Shown here piece by piece: positions 1 through 8,704 of a DNA stretch of 64,000 nucleotides. A model generated the notes under the pieces. That model saw only the letters and a list, made by a program, of their open reading frames with translations. It was not told the origin of the DNA and did no database searches. Location: the NCBI GenBank assembly GCA_025698895.1, contig JAILWO010000001.1:1709001-1773000 (forward strand). The letters are read 5' to 3'. The DNA is from Rhizobiaceae bacterium (GTDB lineage: Bacteria > Pseudomonadota > Alphaproteobacteria > Rhizobiales > Rhizobiaceae). The position numbers were made by a program, and so were the translations under genes. Within the stretch, counting starts at the first letter, position 1. Each line of letters begins with the position of its first letter.

Positions 1-309
1 GGCGTGCCCGGCGTTCTCATACCGCTGGTGGTCGCCATTGAGGTGATCTCCTTCCTGTCGCGCCCGATCAGCCTGTCGGTCCGCCTGTTCGCGAACATGC
101 TGGCCGGTCATATCACGCTGAAGGTGTTCGCCGGCTTCGTCACTTCACTGTCGGCCATGGGCGTGGTCGGCGTCGCCGGCGCCATTCTGCCGCTATTGAT
201 GACGATCGCCCTGACCGGCCTGGAATTCCTGGTCGCCTTCCTGCAGGCCTACGTCTTCGCGGTGCTGACCTGCATGTATCTCAACGACGCGCTGCATCCG
301 AGCCACTAA
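1..309 (+). CDS. atpB: ATP synthase F0 subunit a, C-terminal part (cut by window edge)
   Basis: This is the C-terminal ~102 residues of the membrane subunit a of F-type ATP synthase, which forms the proton half-channels against the c-ring. The reading frame is open from base 1, so the real start lies upstream. The segment [18 protein letters not shown] contains the essential arginine facing the c-ring, and two long hydrophobic helices follow before the end at LNDALHPSH. It is followed by atpE, b' and b in the order usual for Rhizobiales F0 operons. Confidence 0.97.
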   Translation, partial: GVPGVLIPLVVAIEVISFLSRPISLSVRLFANMLAGHITLKVFAGFVTSLSAMGVVGVAGAILPLLMTIALTGLEFLVAFLQAYVFAVLTCMYLNDALHPSH

Positions 310-380
310 AGGGCGGCGCGATCCTTCACCGGCCAAGAGCCATCCATAGTTCAACGAAAAGTCTCGCAAGGAGTACCGAC

Positions 381-605
381 ATGGAAGCAGAAGCAGCAAA
401 GGCCATTGGCGCGGGTATCGCGTGCCTGGGCATGGGCGGCGCCGGCATCGGCCTGGGCCACATCTTCGGCAACTACCTGGCCGGCGCGCTGCGCAACCCC
501 TCGGCCGCCGACGGCCAGTTCGGCCGCCTGATCTTCGGCTTCGCCGTGACCGAGGCGCTGGGCATCTTCTCGCTGCTCATCGCGCTGCTGCTGCTCTTCA
601 CCTAA
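381..605 (+). CDS. atpE: ATP synthase F0 subunit c
   Basis: This 74-residue hairpin protein forms the rotating c-ring. Two hydrophobic helices (about residues 8-30 and 50-74) flank a polar loop with the usual RNP motif (38-40). The proton-carrying carboxylate is Glu58 in the second helix (AVTEALGIF). A good ribosome site, AAGGAG at 368-373, supports the start. It lies 71 bases after atpB and about 100 before the b' gene. Confidence 0.98.
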   Translation: MEAEAAKAIGAGIACLGMGGAGIGLGHIFGNYLAGALRNPSAADGQFGRLIFGFAVTEALGIFSLLIALLLLFT

Positions 606-704
606 GAGCGGCCAGACAGGGTTGCGCCGGCCGTTCACACGGCCGGTCATGGCTCGAGCGGGCGCCTGCCGGCGCCAGTCCCGACGAACCGACGGAACCG
701 TCCC

Positions 705-1295
705 ATGTACGTGGCACCAGCCTACGCACAGACTGAAAGCGAGGCGCCGGCCTCCGAAGCGATCGAAGCCGGGACCGAGGTCCCGCACGACGCGAACGGA
801 GCCGAGTCCGGCTTCCCGCCCTTCGAGACCTCAAGCTATCCGTCTCAGCTCTTGTGGCTGGCGATCACCTTCGGTCTTTTCTACCTGTTCCTCAAGCGGG
901 TCGTGCTCCCGCGCATCAGCGGCATCCTCGAGGTCAGGTCGGACAGGATCGCGCAGGATCTCGACCAGGCCGCGCGCATGAAGGACGAGGCCGACGAGGC
1001 CATCGCCGCCTATGAGCAGGAACTGGCCGAGGCGCGTGGCCGCGCCAACGAAATTGGCCAGCAGGCGCGCGATACCGCCAAGGCCGAAGCCGATGCCGAG
1101 CGCAAGGCCGCCGAGGCGGAACTGGAACGCAAGCTCGCCGACTCGACGGCCCGCATCGAGGCGATCAAATCCGAGGCGATGGGCGAGGTCGGCCAGATCG
1201 CGGCCGAGACCACCGGGGCGATCATGGCCAGCCTCGTCGGCGCCAAGCCGACGAAGGCCGAGATCGAGGCGGCCATTGGCCGCGCCCGGGGCTGA
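705..1295 (+). CDS. atpG: ATP synthase F0 subunit b' (second b-type stalk subunit)
   Basis: This is the b' subunit of the peripheral stalk that holds F1 against the a subunit. The protein has a poorly conserved N-terminal extension of ~45 residues, one transmembrane helix (about 47-65, LLWLAITFGLFYLFLKRVVL) and a long charged, Ala/Glu/Arg-rich coiled coil. Two b-type genes in a row (b' then b) is the normal alphaproteobacterial layout. The name atpG/atpF' varies between databases and should not be confused with the gamma subunit. Confidence 0.95.
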   Translation: MYVAPAYAQTESEAPASEAIEAGTEVPHDANGAESGFPPFETSSYPSQLLWLAITFGLFYLFLKRVVLPRISGILEVRSDRIAQDLDQAARMKDEADEAIAAYEQELAEARGRANEIGQQARDTAKAEADAERKAAEAELERKLADSTARIEAIKSEAMGEVGQIAAETTGAIMASLVGAKPTKAEIEAAIGRARG

Positions 1296-1306
1296 GGGAG
1301 GCGGCG

Positions 1307-1786
1307 ATGGACGCGACATTCTGGGCTCTGATCGCCCTCATCATTTTCCTCGGCCTGTTGGCCTATCTCAAGGTTCCCGGCATGGTCGGGCGTCAGCTCG
1401 ACGCGCGCGCCGACAAGATCCGCAATGAGCTCGATGAGGCGCGCAAGTTGCGCGAGGAGGCCCAGCAGGTGCTGGCCGAATACCAGCGCAAGCGCAAGGA
1501 GGCCGAGCAGGAGGCCGAGGCGATCGTCGCGGCCGCCAAGCGCGAGGCCGGCCAGATCGTCACGGACGCCAAGGCCCGCACCGAGGATTATATCGCGCGC
1601 CGCACCACCATGGCCGAGCAGAAGATCGCGCAGGCCGAGCAGGAGGCGGTTGCAGAAGTTCGTTCGGCCGCAGTCGAGATCGCGGTCGAGGCGGCTCGAT
1701 CGATGATTGCCGACACGCTCGACGGTCCCAAATCCGCCGAACTGTTCAAGGCGTCGCTGGGCCAAATCAAGACGCACATGAACTAA
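1307..1786 (+). CDS. atpF: ATP synthase F0 subunit b
   Basis: This 159-residue stalk subunit has an N-terminal transmembrane helix (about residues 4-21) followed by a continuous coiled coil rich in Ala, Glu and Arg. It lies 11 bases after b' and is the last gene of the F0 operon. A hairpin terminator follows within 40 bases. The start at MDATFWALIA gives a standard-length protein. Confidence 0.96.
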   Translation: MDATFWALIALIIFLGLLAYLKVPGMVGRQLDARADKIRNELDEARKLREEAQQVLAEYQRKRKEAEQEAEAIVAAAKREAGQIVTDAKARTEDYIARRTTMAEQKIAQAEQEAVAEVRSAAVEIAVEAARSMIADTLDGPKSAELFKASLGQIKTHMN

Positions 1787-1819
1787 GCGTCGTACTGCGC
1801 CACACCATCCCATTTCGAG

Positions 1820-1842
1820 AGGCCGCCGAGGGCGGCCTTTTT
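1820..1842 (+). terminator. Rho-independent terminator after the F0 operon
   Basis: An 8-bp perfect stem, AGGCCGCC / GGCGGCCT, closes a 3-base loop (GAG) and is followed by TTTTC. It sits between convergent atpF and rnhB. The T-tract follows the stem on the plus strand, so it fits termination of the atp transcript best. Confidence 0.85.
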
Positions 1843-1861
1843 CGTTGGCTGCTCCGCTCGA

Positions 1862-2524
1862 TCAGCGGCGGATCGGCGCGAAGGAAAAGCGGTGGATGCG
1901 GGCCAGCGGACCGTGCATCTCGATCGCCGTGCAATGCGCTGCAGTCGCATAGCCCTTGTGCGCGCCGAAACCATAGGCGGTGTGGCGCGCGCAGCACCTT
2001 TGCATGATCCTGTCGCGCATCACCTTGGCCACGATCGAGGCTGCGGCGACTGACATGGATCGGCGGTCGCCCTTGACCAGTGCTAGGGCCGCCGTCGGCA
2101 GGCCCGGCGGAATGTCGCGCCCGTCGACGAGCGCGAAGCCGGCCCGGACCGGCAGCGCCGCGTAGGCGCGCCGCATCGCCTCCAGGCTCGCCTTGCGAAT
2201 ATCGGTCGCATCGATCGAGGAGGCGGAGATCGAGGTCGTCGAGACGGCGAGCGCCGTCGCCACGATCTGCTCGAACAGAATCTCGCGAGCGTCCGCGGTC
2301 AGACGCTTGGAATCGTCGAGCCCGACAGGCAGCGCGGCCGGATCCAGGATGACGGCCGCCGCCACCACGGGACCGGCCAGAGGGCCGCGTCCGGCCTCGT
2401 CCAGCCCGGCCACCGGCCACAGCCCGTCCCGCTCGGCGATCGTCTCGTGGCGGAAGTCCGGTCGCGCGTTCTCGAACGGGTCGAAATCGAAGAGAAACGG
2501 AGAATCGGATCGAGCGCGTGGCAT
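1862..2524 (-). CDS. rnhB: Ribonuclease HII
   Basis: RNase HII cuts the RNA strand of RNA-DNA hybrids and starts removal of misincorporated ribonucleotides. With the start at 2524 the protein has 220 residues. The family hallmark [14 protein letters not shown] (about 40-53) supplies the catalytic Asp42-Glu43 pair, and DDSKRL and the [12 protein letters not shown] block follow. The frame is open for 62 more codons upstream, but that stretch does not look like the family and crosses a repeat, so the inner ATG is preferred. It converges on the atp operon. Confidence 0.95.
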   Translation of the reverse strand: MPRARSDSPFLFDFDPFENARPDFRHETIAERDGLWPVAGLDEAGRGPLAGPVVAAAVILDPAALPVGLDDSKRLTADAREILFEQIVATALAVSTTSISASSIDATDIRKASLEAMRRAYAALPVRAGFALVDGRDIPPGLPTAALALVKGDRRSMSVAAASIVAKVMRDRIMQRCCARHTAYGFGAHKGYATAAHCTAIEMHGPLARIHRFSFAPIRR

Positions 2525-2560
2525 GGTGCGGCGATGCATGCGCCGTGATCCGATTCTCCG
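2498..2560. repeat. 14-bp perfect inverted repeat over the rnhB start, one GANTC site per arm
   Basis: CGGAGAATCGGATC (2498-2511) is exactly mirrored by GATCCGATTCTCCG (2547-2560) with a 35-base spacer. The left arm lies inside the first codons of rnhB and the right arm is upstream of its start, so a hairpin would hold the start codon in its loop. Each arm has a GANTC (CcrM-type) site. Confidence 0.8.
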
Positions 2561-2630
2561 CAAGACCTTCCCGGCATTTTCGGGGGACAGCGCGGGAAGG
2601 GTCGCCGGCCGGGCGGGGCAGTGGCCGGCT

Positions 2631-2690
2631 AAAGCATGTCGCCCGACAGTGGGGACCGGTTTCGGGACAACGACATGCGATCGGGCAGAA
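2631..2690. repeat. Rhizobial intergenic palindromic (RIME-like) repeat
   Basis: The stretch begins AAAGCATGTCG and ends CGACATGC; the outer arms GCATGTCG (2634-2641) and CGACATGC (2671-2678) are perfectly complementary. The core resembles the short mosaic repeat commonly seen between genes in Rhizobiales. It lies between rnhB and the radical SAM gene. The family assignment is from memory of the pattern. Confidence 0.65.
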
Positions 2691-2744
2691 AGTCGAAACG
2701 CGCCGTTCACGACTGTCCGGATCGCGCGCGTTTCAGGCGGGTGT

Positions 2745-3920
2745 TCAGAACAAGGCGAGTTGCTTGCCTGCCGTCTCGGGTGGCGAGAACAGGTCGGTCC
2801 TCAGCCGCACCTTCTCCGTGTTGAGGCCGAACCGCCGCGCCGCGATCTCGAAGCGTCGGCCTATCTGCCATGCGTAGGGGCCTGCGCCCTTCATGCGCTT
2901 GCCCCATTCGGCGTCGTAGTCCTTGCCGCCGCGCATTGAACGGATCAGCGACATGACGTGCCGGTAGCGGTCGGGGTAATGCCGCAGCAGCCAGTCCTTG
3001 AAGATCGGGCTCACCTCCAGCGGCAGCCGCAGGATGATGTAGCCGGCCTCGCGCGCGCCGGCGGCGGTGGCCGATTCCAGCAGGCGCTCGATCTCGGCGT
3101 CGGTCAGTCCCGGCACCACCGGCGCGATCATCGCCGAGACCGGGATGCCAGCCTGCGAAAGCGCGCGCATCGCCTCCAGCCGCCTTGTCGGCGTGGCCGC
3201 GCGCGGCTCCATCGTGCGTGCGATCTTGCGATCCAGCGTCGTCAGCGACAGCGCTACCTTGGCCAGCCCCTTTTTGGCCATGCGCGACAGGATGTCGACG
3301 TCGCGCATCACGAGCGCCGACTTGGTCACGATGCCGACCGGGTGGTTGAAAGCCTCCAGCACTTCCAGAACTTGGCGCATGATGCGCCATTCCCGCTCGA
3401 TTGGCTGATACGGGTCGGTGTTGGTTCCGATCGCGATGGTGCGTGGCTGGTAGCCGTCCTTCGATAGCTCCCGCTCCAGAAGCTTGGCCGCGTCGGGTTT
3501 GGCGAACAGTTTCGATTCGAAGTCCAGCCCGGCCGACATTCCCATGAAGGCATGGGTTGGCCGCGCGAAACAGTAGACGCAGCCGTGCTCGCAGCCCCGA
3601 TAGGGATTGATAGACCGGTCGAAGGAGATGTCGGGCGAATCGTTTCGCGTCACGATGGTGCGCGGCTTTTCCACCTGCACCTCGGTTCGGAACGGCGCTA
3701 GATCCTCAAAGCTTTCCCACCCATCGTCGATGATATGGCGGGTGAAGCGTTCGAAGCGTCCGCTCGGATTGACTGCCGCCGCCCGGCCGCGCATCCGGGC
3801 CGGGTCGACCCGCATCCCGCTCTGTTCCACGATCTGGTTGGCCATTGCCGATCGCCCGCCTGTGAAGGCTGCAATGTCAGCGCGCGCGATCGGTTCCATA
3901 TTGAGTGTGTTCGCGGCCAT
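2745..3920 (-). CDS. PA0069-family radical SAM protein
   Basis: A 391-residue SPL-like radical SAM protein. The [4Fe-4S] motif is C-x3-C-x2-C at Cys110, Cys114 and Cys117 ([18 protein letters not shown]). It is followed by a TIM-barrel-like region with [11 protein letters not shown]. Its substrate is unknown; the family resembles spore photoproduct lyase and other repair-type radical SAM enzymes. The start at [10 protein letters not shown] (3920) was chosen because residues before it look like untranslated leader. It is leftward, upstream of rnhB. Confidence 0.9.
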   Translation of the reverse strand: MAANTLNMEPIARADIAAFTGGRSAMANQIVEQSGMRVDPARMRGRAAAVNPSGRFERFTRHIIDDGWESFEDLAPFRTEVQVEKPRTIVTRNDSPDISFDRSINPYRGCEHGCVYCFARPTHAFMGMSAGLDFESKLFAKPDAAKLLERELSKDGYQPRTIAIGTNTDPYQPIEREWRIMRQVLEVLEAFNHPVGIVTKSALVMRDVDILSRMAKKGLAKVALSLTTLDRKIARTMEPRAATPTRRLEAMRALSQAGIPVSAMIAPVVPGLTDAEIERLLESATAAGAREAGYIILRLPLEVSPIFKDWLLRHYPDRYRHVMSLIRSMRGGKDYDAEWGKRMKGAGPYAWQIGRRFEIAARRFGLNTEKVRLRTDLFSPPETAGKQLALF

Positions 3921-4060
3921 CTCCGCCTGCCTCGATTCGGTGTCAGTGAATAGATTCCTATCGGGCAAATGCGAACAAATCAAGAACAGAATTATTGTGC
4001 GGCGCAATGTCTGGCGCTTGTCGCGGCATTGCAGTAGGGACCGCACGGACTGGAGGGGCG

Positions 4061-4576
4061 ATGCTGAGCGTCGTGATCGAGACCGAAAACGACGAGGAGG
4101 GGCTGGCCCGCACGCTGGCCTCGCTCGTACCGGGCGCCGTCGAGGGTATCGTGCGCGAGGTCATCGTGTGTGACCGCGGGTCCGACGACCAGACGCATCG
4201 CGTCGCCGAAATCGCCGGCTGCCACTATTTGCACGAGGGCGGCATCGCCGCGGCCATCTCACGAGCCCGATCCGAATGGCTGCTGATGCTGGAGCCTGGT
4301 GCGCGCATGCTGGATGGCTGGAACGAGAGCGTCGTCCTGCATATCGGCCGGTCGACGGGCGCGGGACGCTTCGTTCCCGCGCGGGCCGCCGGCAAGGGCT
4401 ATTTCCTGTCACGCGTCCTGCCATCGAGGCGTCCGCTGCGCGACGGGCTGGTCATCACGAGGCGGCAGGCGCAGGCGCTGGCCGGGCGGCCTGGCTCCGA
4501 CGCCGTTGCCATCGCGAAGGCCGCCGCGCCGCGCCGCCTGACGGGCGAGATCATGCCCGCGCCGCGCAAGCGCTGA
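4061..4576 (+). CDS. Small family 2-like glycosyltransferase
   Basis: A 171-residue GT-A type protein. It opens with a beta strand (MLSVVIETENDEEGLARTL), as in family 2 glycosyltransferases, and has a donor-site-like acid segment (VCDRGSDDQTH) near residues 36-46. It is about half the length of typical enzymes, so it may be a compact variant; the acceptor is unknown. The inner ATG at 4061 was preferred over one 66 bases upstream because the fold starts there. It converges with moaB, 3 bases away. Confidence 0.75.
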   Translation: MLSVVIETENDEEGLARTLASLVPGAVEGIVREVIVCDRGSDDQTHRVAEIAGCHYLHEGGIAAAISRARSEWLLMLEPGARMLDGWNESVVLHIGRSTGAGRFVPARAAGKGYFLSRVLPSRRPLRDGLVITRRQAQALAGRPGSDAVAIAKAAAPRRLTGEIMPAPRKR

Positions 4577-4579
4577 GCC

Positions 4580-5131
4580 TCAGCTCTTCCCGCCCCGCCG
4601 CAGATGCTCGTCGAGACGTGGCATGATCTCCACGAAGTTGCAGGGCTTGTGGCGATAGTCGAGTTGCTGCTTGAGGATACCGTCCCAGGCGTCCTTGCAC
4701 GCGCCGGGTGAGCCCGGCAGCACGAACACGAAGGTCGCCGAGATCACGCCGCCGGTCGCCCGGCTCTGGATCGTGGACGTACCGATTTTGTCGAAGGAGA
4801 TGCGGTGGAACACCTCCGAAAAACCGTCCATGCGTTTCTCGAACAGAGGCTCCAGCGCCTCCGGCGTCACATCGCGCCCGGTGAAGCCGGTGCCCCCGGT
4901 GGTGATCACAACATCGACGCCGGGATCGGCGCACCACGCGATCACTTGCTTGCGGATCGCCTCGATGTCGTCTCTCACGATGCCGCGCGCCGCCAGCCTA
5001 TGCCCGGCGTCCTCGATGCGGGCGGCCAGCACGTCCCCCGAGCGGTCGTCGGCGAGGCCGCGCGTGTCGGAGACCGTCAGCACCGCGATCGCGACCCCCA
5101 CGAAGGGGCGATTTTCGTCGATGCGGCTCAT
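4580..5131 (-). CDS. moaB: Molybdenum cofactor biosynthesis protein B (MogA/MoaB fold)
   Basis: A 183-residue protein of the MoaB/Mog family that adenylylates molybdopterin or supports that step in molybdenum cofactor synthesis. It shows the family blocks LTVSDTRG (18-25), TTGGTGFTGRDVTPEA (77-92) and VLPGSPGACKDAW. Its start overlaps the ispE stop by four bases (ATGA), so the two genes are co-translated. In many Rhizobiales this is the only MoaB/Mog-like protein near ispE. Confidence 0.93.
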   Translation of the reverse strand: MSRIDENRPFVGVAIAVLTVSDTRGLADDRSGDVLAARIEDAGHRLAARGIVRDDIEAIRKQVIAWCADPGVDVVITTGGTGFTGRDVTPEALEPLFEKRMDGFSEVFHRISFDKIGTSTIQSRATGGVISATFVFVLPGSPGACKDAWDGILKQQLDYRHKPCNFVEIMPRLDEHLRRGGKS

Positions 5132-6015
5132 TTCGCCTCTCCCGCGCCGGGGCTGGTCGTGGCGACGACCAGCCAGTCGGGCCGTTCGCGTGTGATGGCC
5201 GCGGCGGCGGCTTTGGCCTCCGCGTCGCCGGGGTAGAGCCCGAAGCAGCTTGCCCCGGAGCCCGACATGCGCGCGAAGGCCGCGCCGCTGCGCCTCAGCG
5301 CCTCGATCGTCTCGAGGATCGCCGGCGCGATCTCGCAAGCGGGCGGCTCGAGGTCGTTGCGCGTTTCCTCCAGCCAGTCCAGCAGCGAAGCGAGATTGGC
5401 GATCTCGCCGGTTTGCGGCAGGCCGAAATGCTCCTTGCGGGCCAGTCGCGTGAACACGTCCCCGGTCGCGACCTGGACCCCGGAATTGACCAGTACCAGC
5501 GCGAGCGCCGGAAAGCTGTCAAGCGGATGGATCGCCTCGCCCACGCCTGATGCCAGCAGCGGTCGCGCCGCAAGGCACATCGGCAGGTCCGCGCCGATCT
5601 CGGCTCCGATCAGGGCGAGTTCCGGTGCTTCGAGCGCGAGCTCCCAATAGTCGTTGAGCGCCTTCAGAGCCGCCGCCGCGTCTGACGAGCCGCCGCCGAC
5701 ACCCGAGGCCACCGGCAGGGCCTTCTCCAGCTGGATGGCAACCGGCGGCAGGTCCCGTCCCGTCGCGCGACGCAGTGCCTCCCGCGCCTTCACGACCAGG
5801 TTCGACCCGTCGGCCGGAGGGCCGGCGCCGAACCGCCCGCCGATCTCGAAGCGATCGGCGTCAGCCGGCCCCACTCGGATCGTGTCGCCATGCCGCGCGA
5901 AAACCGCCAGCGTCTCGATCAGGTGGTAGCCGTCGAAGCGCTGGCCGGTAACATGAAGCGCCAGGTTGATCTTGGCCGGCGCCGCGCACTCGATCACGCG
6001 ACCCGCTTCAGTCAT
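5128..6015 (-). CDS. ispE: 4-diphosphocytidyl-2-C-methyl-D-erythritol kinase
   Basis: IspE phosphorylates CDP-methylerythritol in the non-mevalonate isoprenoid pathway. The 295-residue GHMP kinase has the N-terminal AAPAKINLALHV block (Lys15) and the ATP loop LPVASGVGGGSSDAAA (about 100-115). A third glycine/serine-rich motif, ARMSGSGASCFGL, is near the C-terminus. The ATG at 6015 gives the usual family start; an ATG 24 bases upstream is possible. Confidence 0.95.
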   Translation of the reverse strand: MTEAGRVIECAAPAKINLALHVTGQRFDGYHLIETLAVFARHGDTIRVGPADADRFEIGGRFGAGPPADGSNLVVKAREALRRATGRDLPPVAIQLEKALPVASGVGGGSSDAAAALKALNDYWELALEAPELALIGAEIGADLPMCLAARPLLASGVGEAIHPLDSFPALALVLVNSGVQVATGDVFTRLARKEHFGLPQTGEIANLASLLDWLEETRNDLEPPACEIAPAILETIEALRRSGAAFARMSGSGASCFGLYPGDAEAKAAAAAITRERPDWLVVATTSPGAGEAK

Positions 6016-6049
6016 TGGTCCGCCTGGCGGTGTGTCCACCGGCCACGGC

Positions 6050-6235
6050 TCAATCCTTGGCGGGGCGGTATTCGCCGGTCTTCGGATCGAAGACGAGCGT
6101 GCCCTGGCTGCGATTCGCTTGCTCGCGTTCGGCCCGGCGCACCTTCGCGGTCACGCGCTCGGCCTCGCGTTTGAAGGCGCGATAGCCGTAGAGGGCGGCC
6201 GCGCCCACCGCCGCGAAGAATATGAGCTGTCCCAT
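6050..6235 (-). CDS. Small conserved membrane protein
   Basis: A 61-residue protein with one N-terminal hydrophobic helix (GQLIFFAAVGAAALYGYRAF) followed by a charged helix and a DPKTGEYRP tail. The helix then charged tail suggests a single-pass inner-membrane protein with a cytoplasmic C-terminus. It sits just upstream of ispE on the same strand. Function is unknown; small proteins of this shape recur in rhizobial genomes. Confidence 0.7.
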   Translation of the reverse strand: MGQLIFFAAVGAAALYGYRAFKREAERVTAKVRRAEREQANRSQGTLVFDPKTGEYRPAKD

Positions 6236-6323
6236 GCCGTTCCTCCCGCGAAACGGAGGCGCGGCGCGCCATGCGCCGTCACATCCTGATTATACGGCCC
6301 CCGGCGCGGCCGTCAAAGTGCGC

Positions 6324-7214
6324 TCACAGCCCGAATCGTGCCCAGAGCGCCCGTTCCTCCGCCGCGTCCGCCAGCCCGTGCACGAAACCCGACGCGATCG
6401 ACTGCGGTGACGTCAGGCGCGAGCTGAATCGTCCGAGCCGGCCGAACAGGCCGCGTGGTTGCGAAATGAGCTGCATCCTCATCTTGTCGCCATAGCGGTC
6501 GCGCAGGACCGAGCGCATGTCGCCGACCATGTCGGCAAGGCCCAGTTCGACGCCGCGTTCCCCGGCCCAGAACAGTCCGGTGAACAGGTCCTCGTCATTT
6601 GCCAGCCTTGCTCCCCGTCGCTCCCTGACTAGATCGATGAAGGTCTTGTGCACATCAAGCTGCAGCGCCTTCAACCGTTCCACGTCCTCCTTCTTTTCTG
6701 GCTGGAAAGGGTCGAGCACGGCCTTGTTGCGGCCAGCCGTGTGCACGCGGCGCTCCACGCCGATCTTGGCGATCAGCTCCTGGAAGCCGAATCCGGCCGA
6801 CACCACGCCGATCGAACCGACAACCGACGACGGATCCACGATGATTTCATCGCCGGCCAGCGCTATCAGATAGCCGCCGGAAGCCGCCACGTCCTCCACG
6901 AAAACCAGTACGGTCTTTTCCTTCTCGGCCGCGAGATCGCGGATGCGCTTATAGATCAGTCGCGACTGGACGGGCGAACCGCCGGGCGAGTTGATCGAGA
7001 TCGCCACCGCCGGCGCGTCCTTGACCGAGAACGCCTTCTCGATCACGCCGGCGGTGGTCGCAAGCGACAGCGTTGGCCTGAACTGGTTGGCCCCCGGCAT
7101 GATCGCCCCGTGAAGGCGGATGACGGGAATGGTGACGCGCTGGGGGCGCATGGATTTGGGAAGCAGGCGGGAAAGGGCGCGTTTCAAGCGTGTCTCCGGG
7201 TCGTTTTTCGCCAT
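6324..7214 (-). CDS. S49-family serine peptidase (SppA-like), cytosolic form
   Basis: A 296-residue single-domain S49 peptidase, about half the length of E. coli SppA. The catalytic dyad is visible as Ser112 (DVAASGGYLIAL) and Lys164 (GRNKAVLDPF), and INSPGGSPVQS (74-84) is the usual substrate-site loop. There is no N-terminal membrane helix or signal peptide, so it is probably cytoplasmic or peripheral. The family digests signal-peptide remnants or misfolded membrane proteins. Confidence 0.9.
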   Translation of the reverse strand: MAKNDPETRLKRALSRLLPKSMRPQRVTIPVIRLHGAIMPGANQFRPTLSLATTAGVIEKAFSVKDAPAVAISINSPGGSPVQSRLIYKRIRDLAAEKEKTVLVFVEDVAASGGYLIALAGDEIIVDPSSVVGSIGVVSAGFGFQELIAKIGVERRVHTAGRNKAVLDPFQPEKKEDVERLKALQLDVHKTFIDLVRERRGARLANDEDLFTGLFWAGERGVELGLADMVGDMRSVLRDRYGDKMRMQLISQPRGLFGRLGRFSSRLTSPQSIASGFVHGLADAAEERALWARFGL

Positions 7215-7245
7215 GTAGGCGCTGGTGGTCGAAACGCAAGCGGGA

Positions 7246-8013
7246 TCAATCGCTCAGCAGCGCCGCTCGCCCGTTGTTGATCGCGTCGGCGTGCTCGGTG
7301 AAGACATTGGCGCGTCCCTCATGCAGGACAAGCGGCGGCTCGAGGCTCGGTCCCGCGCGCGCGCCGCGTTCGGCGCGGATCACGATGCGGATCGCTGCCC
7401 GGTCGGCCCGGGGCTGGATCGGCACGATGCGCGCACGGCCGAAGCGCCCCGAAAGCGCAGTCAGCACTTCGCCGAGCGATGCCGGCCTGGCGATCAGCGC
7501 TACCCTCCCGCCGGGCTTCACGATCGCGGCCGCGCAACGCAGCCAGCTTTCAAACAGCCCCGCCACCATCACATGCGCGTCGCGCCTGAGTTCGGTCGCG
7601 GCCGGCCGATGGCGGTCGTCGTTGAAGGGCGGGTTCATGATCGCGAAATCGAAGGCACGGTCATCGAGCCCAGCGTTTCTGCGCGCCGCGCCGCGCAAGG
7701 CCACGTCCGCTTCCAGAATTTCGGCGCGGCTGGCGATCGCCGCATTGCCGGGATGTTCGAGCGTGCGCCGTGCATAGGCGGCCATCTCGGGTGAACGTTC
7801 GACCAGCGTCACCCGCGCGTGGGCGCAGCGTGCCGCCACAGCCAGTCCCGCCGCGCCCGCGCCCGCGCCCAGGTCAGCCAGCCGCCCCGAGAAATCGCCC
7901 GGCACCGCCGCTGCCAGCATCATGGCGTCCATGCCGGCGCGATGCGCGCCCGTTGCCGGCTGGACGAGCCAGAACGCGCCCCGATGAAAAGCATCGAGCG
8001 TGTCGCCACCCAT
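7246..8013 (-). CDS. tRNA1(Val) A37 N6-methyltransferase-like protein
   Basis: A 255-residue SAM-dependent methyltransferase. Motif I is LADLGAGAGAAGL (45-57) and the amino-methyltransferase motif is MNPPF (126-130). NPPF proteins of this length include TrmN6 (YfiC), which methylates adenine 37 of tRNA1(Val); that substrate is inferred from the family. It is translationally coupled to the next gene upstream through a one-base overlap (TGATG). Confidence 0.8.
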   Translation of the reverse strand: MGGDTLDAFHRGAFWLVQPATGAHRAGMDAMMLAAAVPGDFSGRLADLGAGAGAAGLAVAARCAHARVTLVERSPEMAAYARRTLEHPGNAAIASRAEILEADVALRGAARRNAGLDDRAFDFAIMNPPFNDDRHRPAATELRRDAHVMVAGLFESWLRCAAAIVKPGGRVALIARPASLGEVLTALSGRFGRARIVPIQPRADRAAIRIVIRAERGARAGPSLEPPLVLHEGRANVFTEHADAINNGRAALLSD

Positions 8014-8243
8014 CAGCTTTTGTCGCGTTCGATCTCGTGGGCGATGCCCGCATCCGCCAGCAGCCGGCGCGCCTGCGCCTCATCCTCGGCGTCGACCAGG
8101 ATCCTGCGCGGCAGGATGCCGAGCGAGCCTTCGATGACGCTCATGTTCTGGTCGGCCACGAAACAGCCGATGCCGGCGTCACGCAGCAGTGCCTCCACGA
8201 AGGAAATGAGCACTGCGTCATTGGTGCGGATGAGTTCGATCAT
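8013..8243 (-). CDS. DUF2007-family small protein
   Basis: A 76-residue protein starting MIELIRTNDAVLISFVEALL and ending in a short alpha-beta domain with PRRILVDAEDEAQARRLL. This matches the DUF2007 'putative signal transducing protein' pattern, which has a GlnB-like ferredoxin fold. It is coupled to the methyltransferase gene downstream. The biochemical role is unknown. Confidence 0.8.
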   Translation of the reverse strand: MIELIRTNDAVLISFVEALLRDAGIGCFVADQNMSVIEGSLGILPRRILVDAEDEAQARRLLADAGIAHEIERDKS

Positions 8244-8288
8244 CCGCCAGATGTCGCAGGAAGCCGCCGGCTTGTAAACGCCGCGCCC

Positions 8289-8597
8289 TCAGGCGCGAAC
8301 GCGGCGAAAACGCAACGGCTTCGACTTTTCCCGCACCACCGTCCCGCGTGCCTCCTGGTCGAGCTGTACGCCCTTGAGCCACCAGCCCGCCGTCTTGCCG
8401 GCCGGAAACAGCGCCTCGGGCAGCAGCGGCAGCACCGCCGCCTTTGCCTCTGCCGCCGTTATGCCGGGTTCCGTGTCCGGCAGAACCTTCAGATACGCGT
8501 CCCGCATCGCCTCGTATTTTTCGGCATCGACCATCATGCTGTGCTCCGGCGACGTGAAGTTGCGCATTTCCGTCTTGCGCGATCCGCTCACGATCAT
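8289..8597 (-). CDS. Conserved hypothetical protein (DUF6958-like)
   Basis: A 102-residue protein with the pattern DAEKYEAMRDAYLKVLP, GITAAEAKAAVLPLLPEALFP and GWWLKGVQLDQEARG, ending in a basic tail. The shape is a small helical or winged-helix-like domain seen in many alphaproteobacteria. I believe it belongs to DUF6958, but this is from memory. The first ATG (8597) gives ten extra residues before a second possible start, MRNFTSPEHS. Confidence 0.65.
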   Translation of the reverse strand: MIVSGSRKTEMRNFTSPEHSMMVDAEKYEAMRDAYLKVLPDTEPGITAAEAKAAVLPLLPEALFPAGKTAGWWLKGVQLDQEARGTVVREKSKPLRFRRVRA

Positions 8598-8704
8598 CCT
8601 CCTTTTGCGTCAGGCCGAGGACGATCGGGAATCGACCGGGCCGACATCCCCCTCGCGCCAATTCGCCGCTTGCGATCCACGCCTCGCACACTAGACTCCG
8701 GCTC

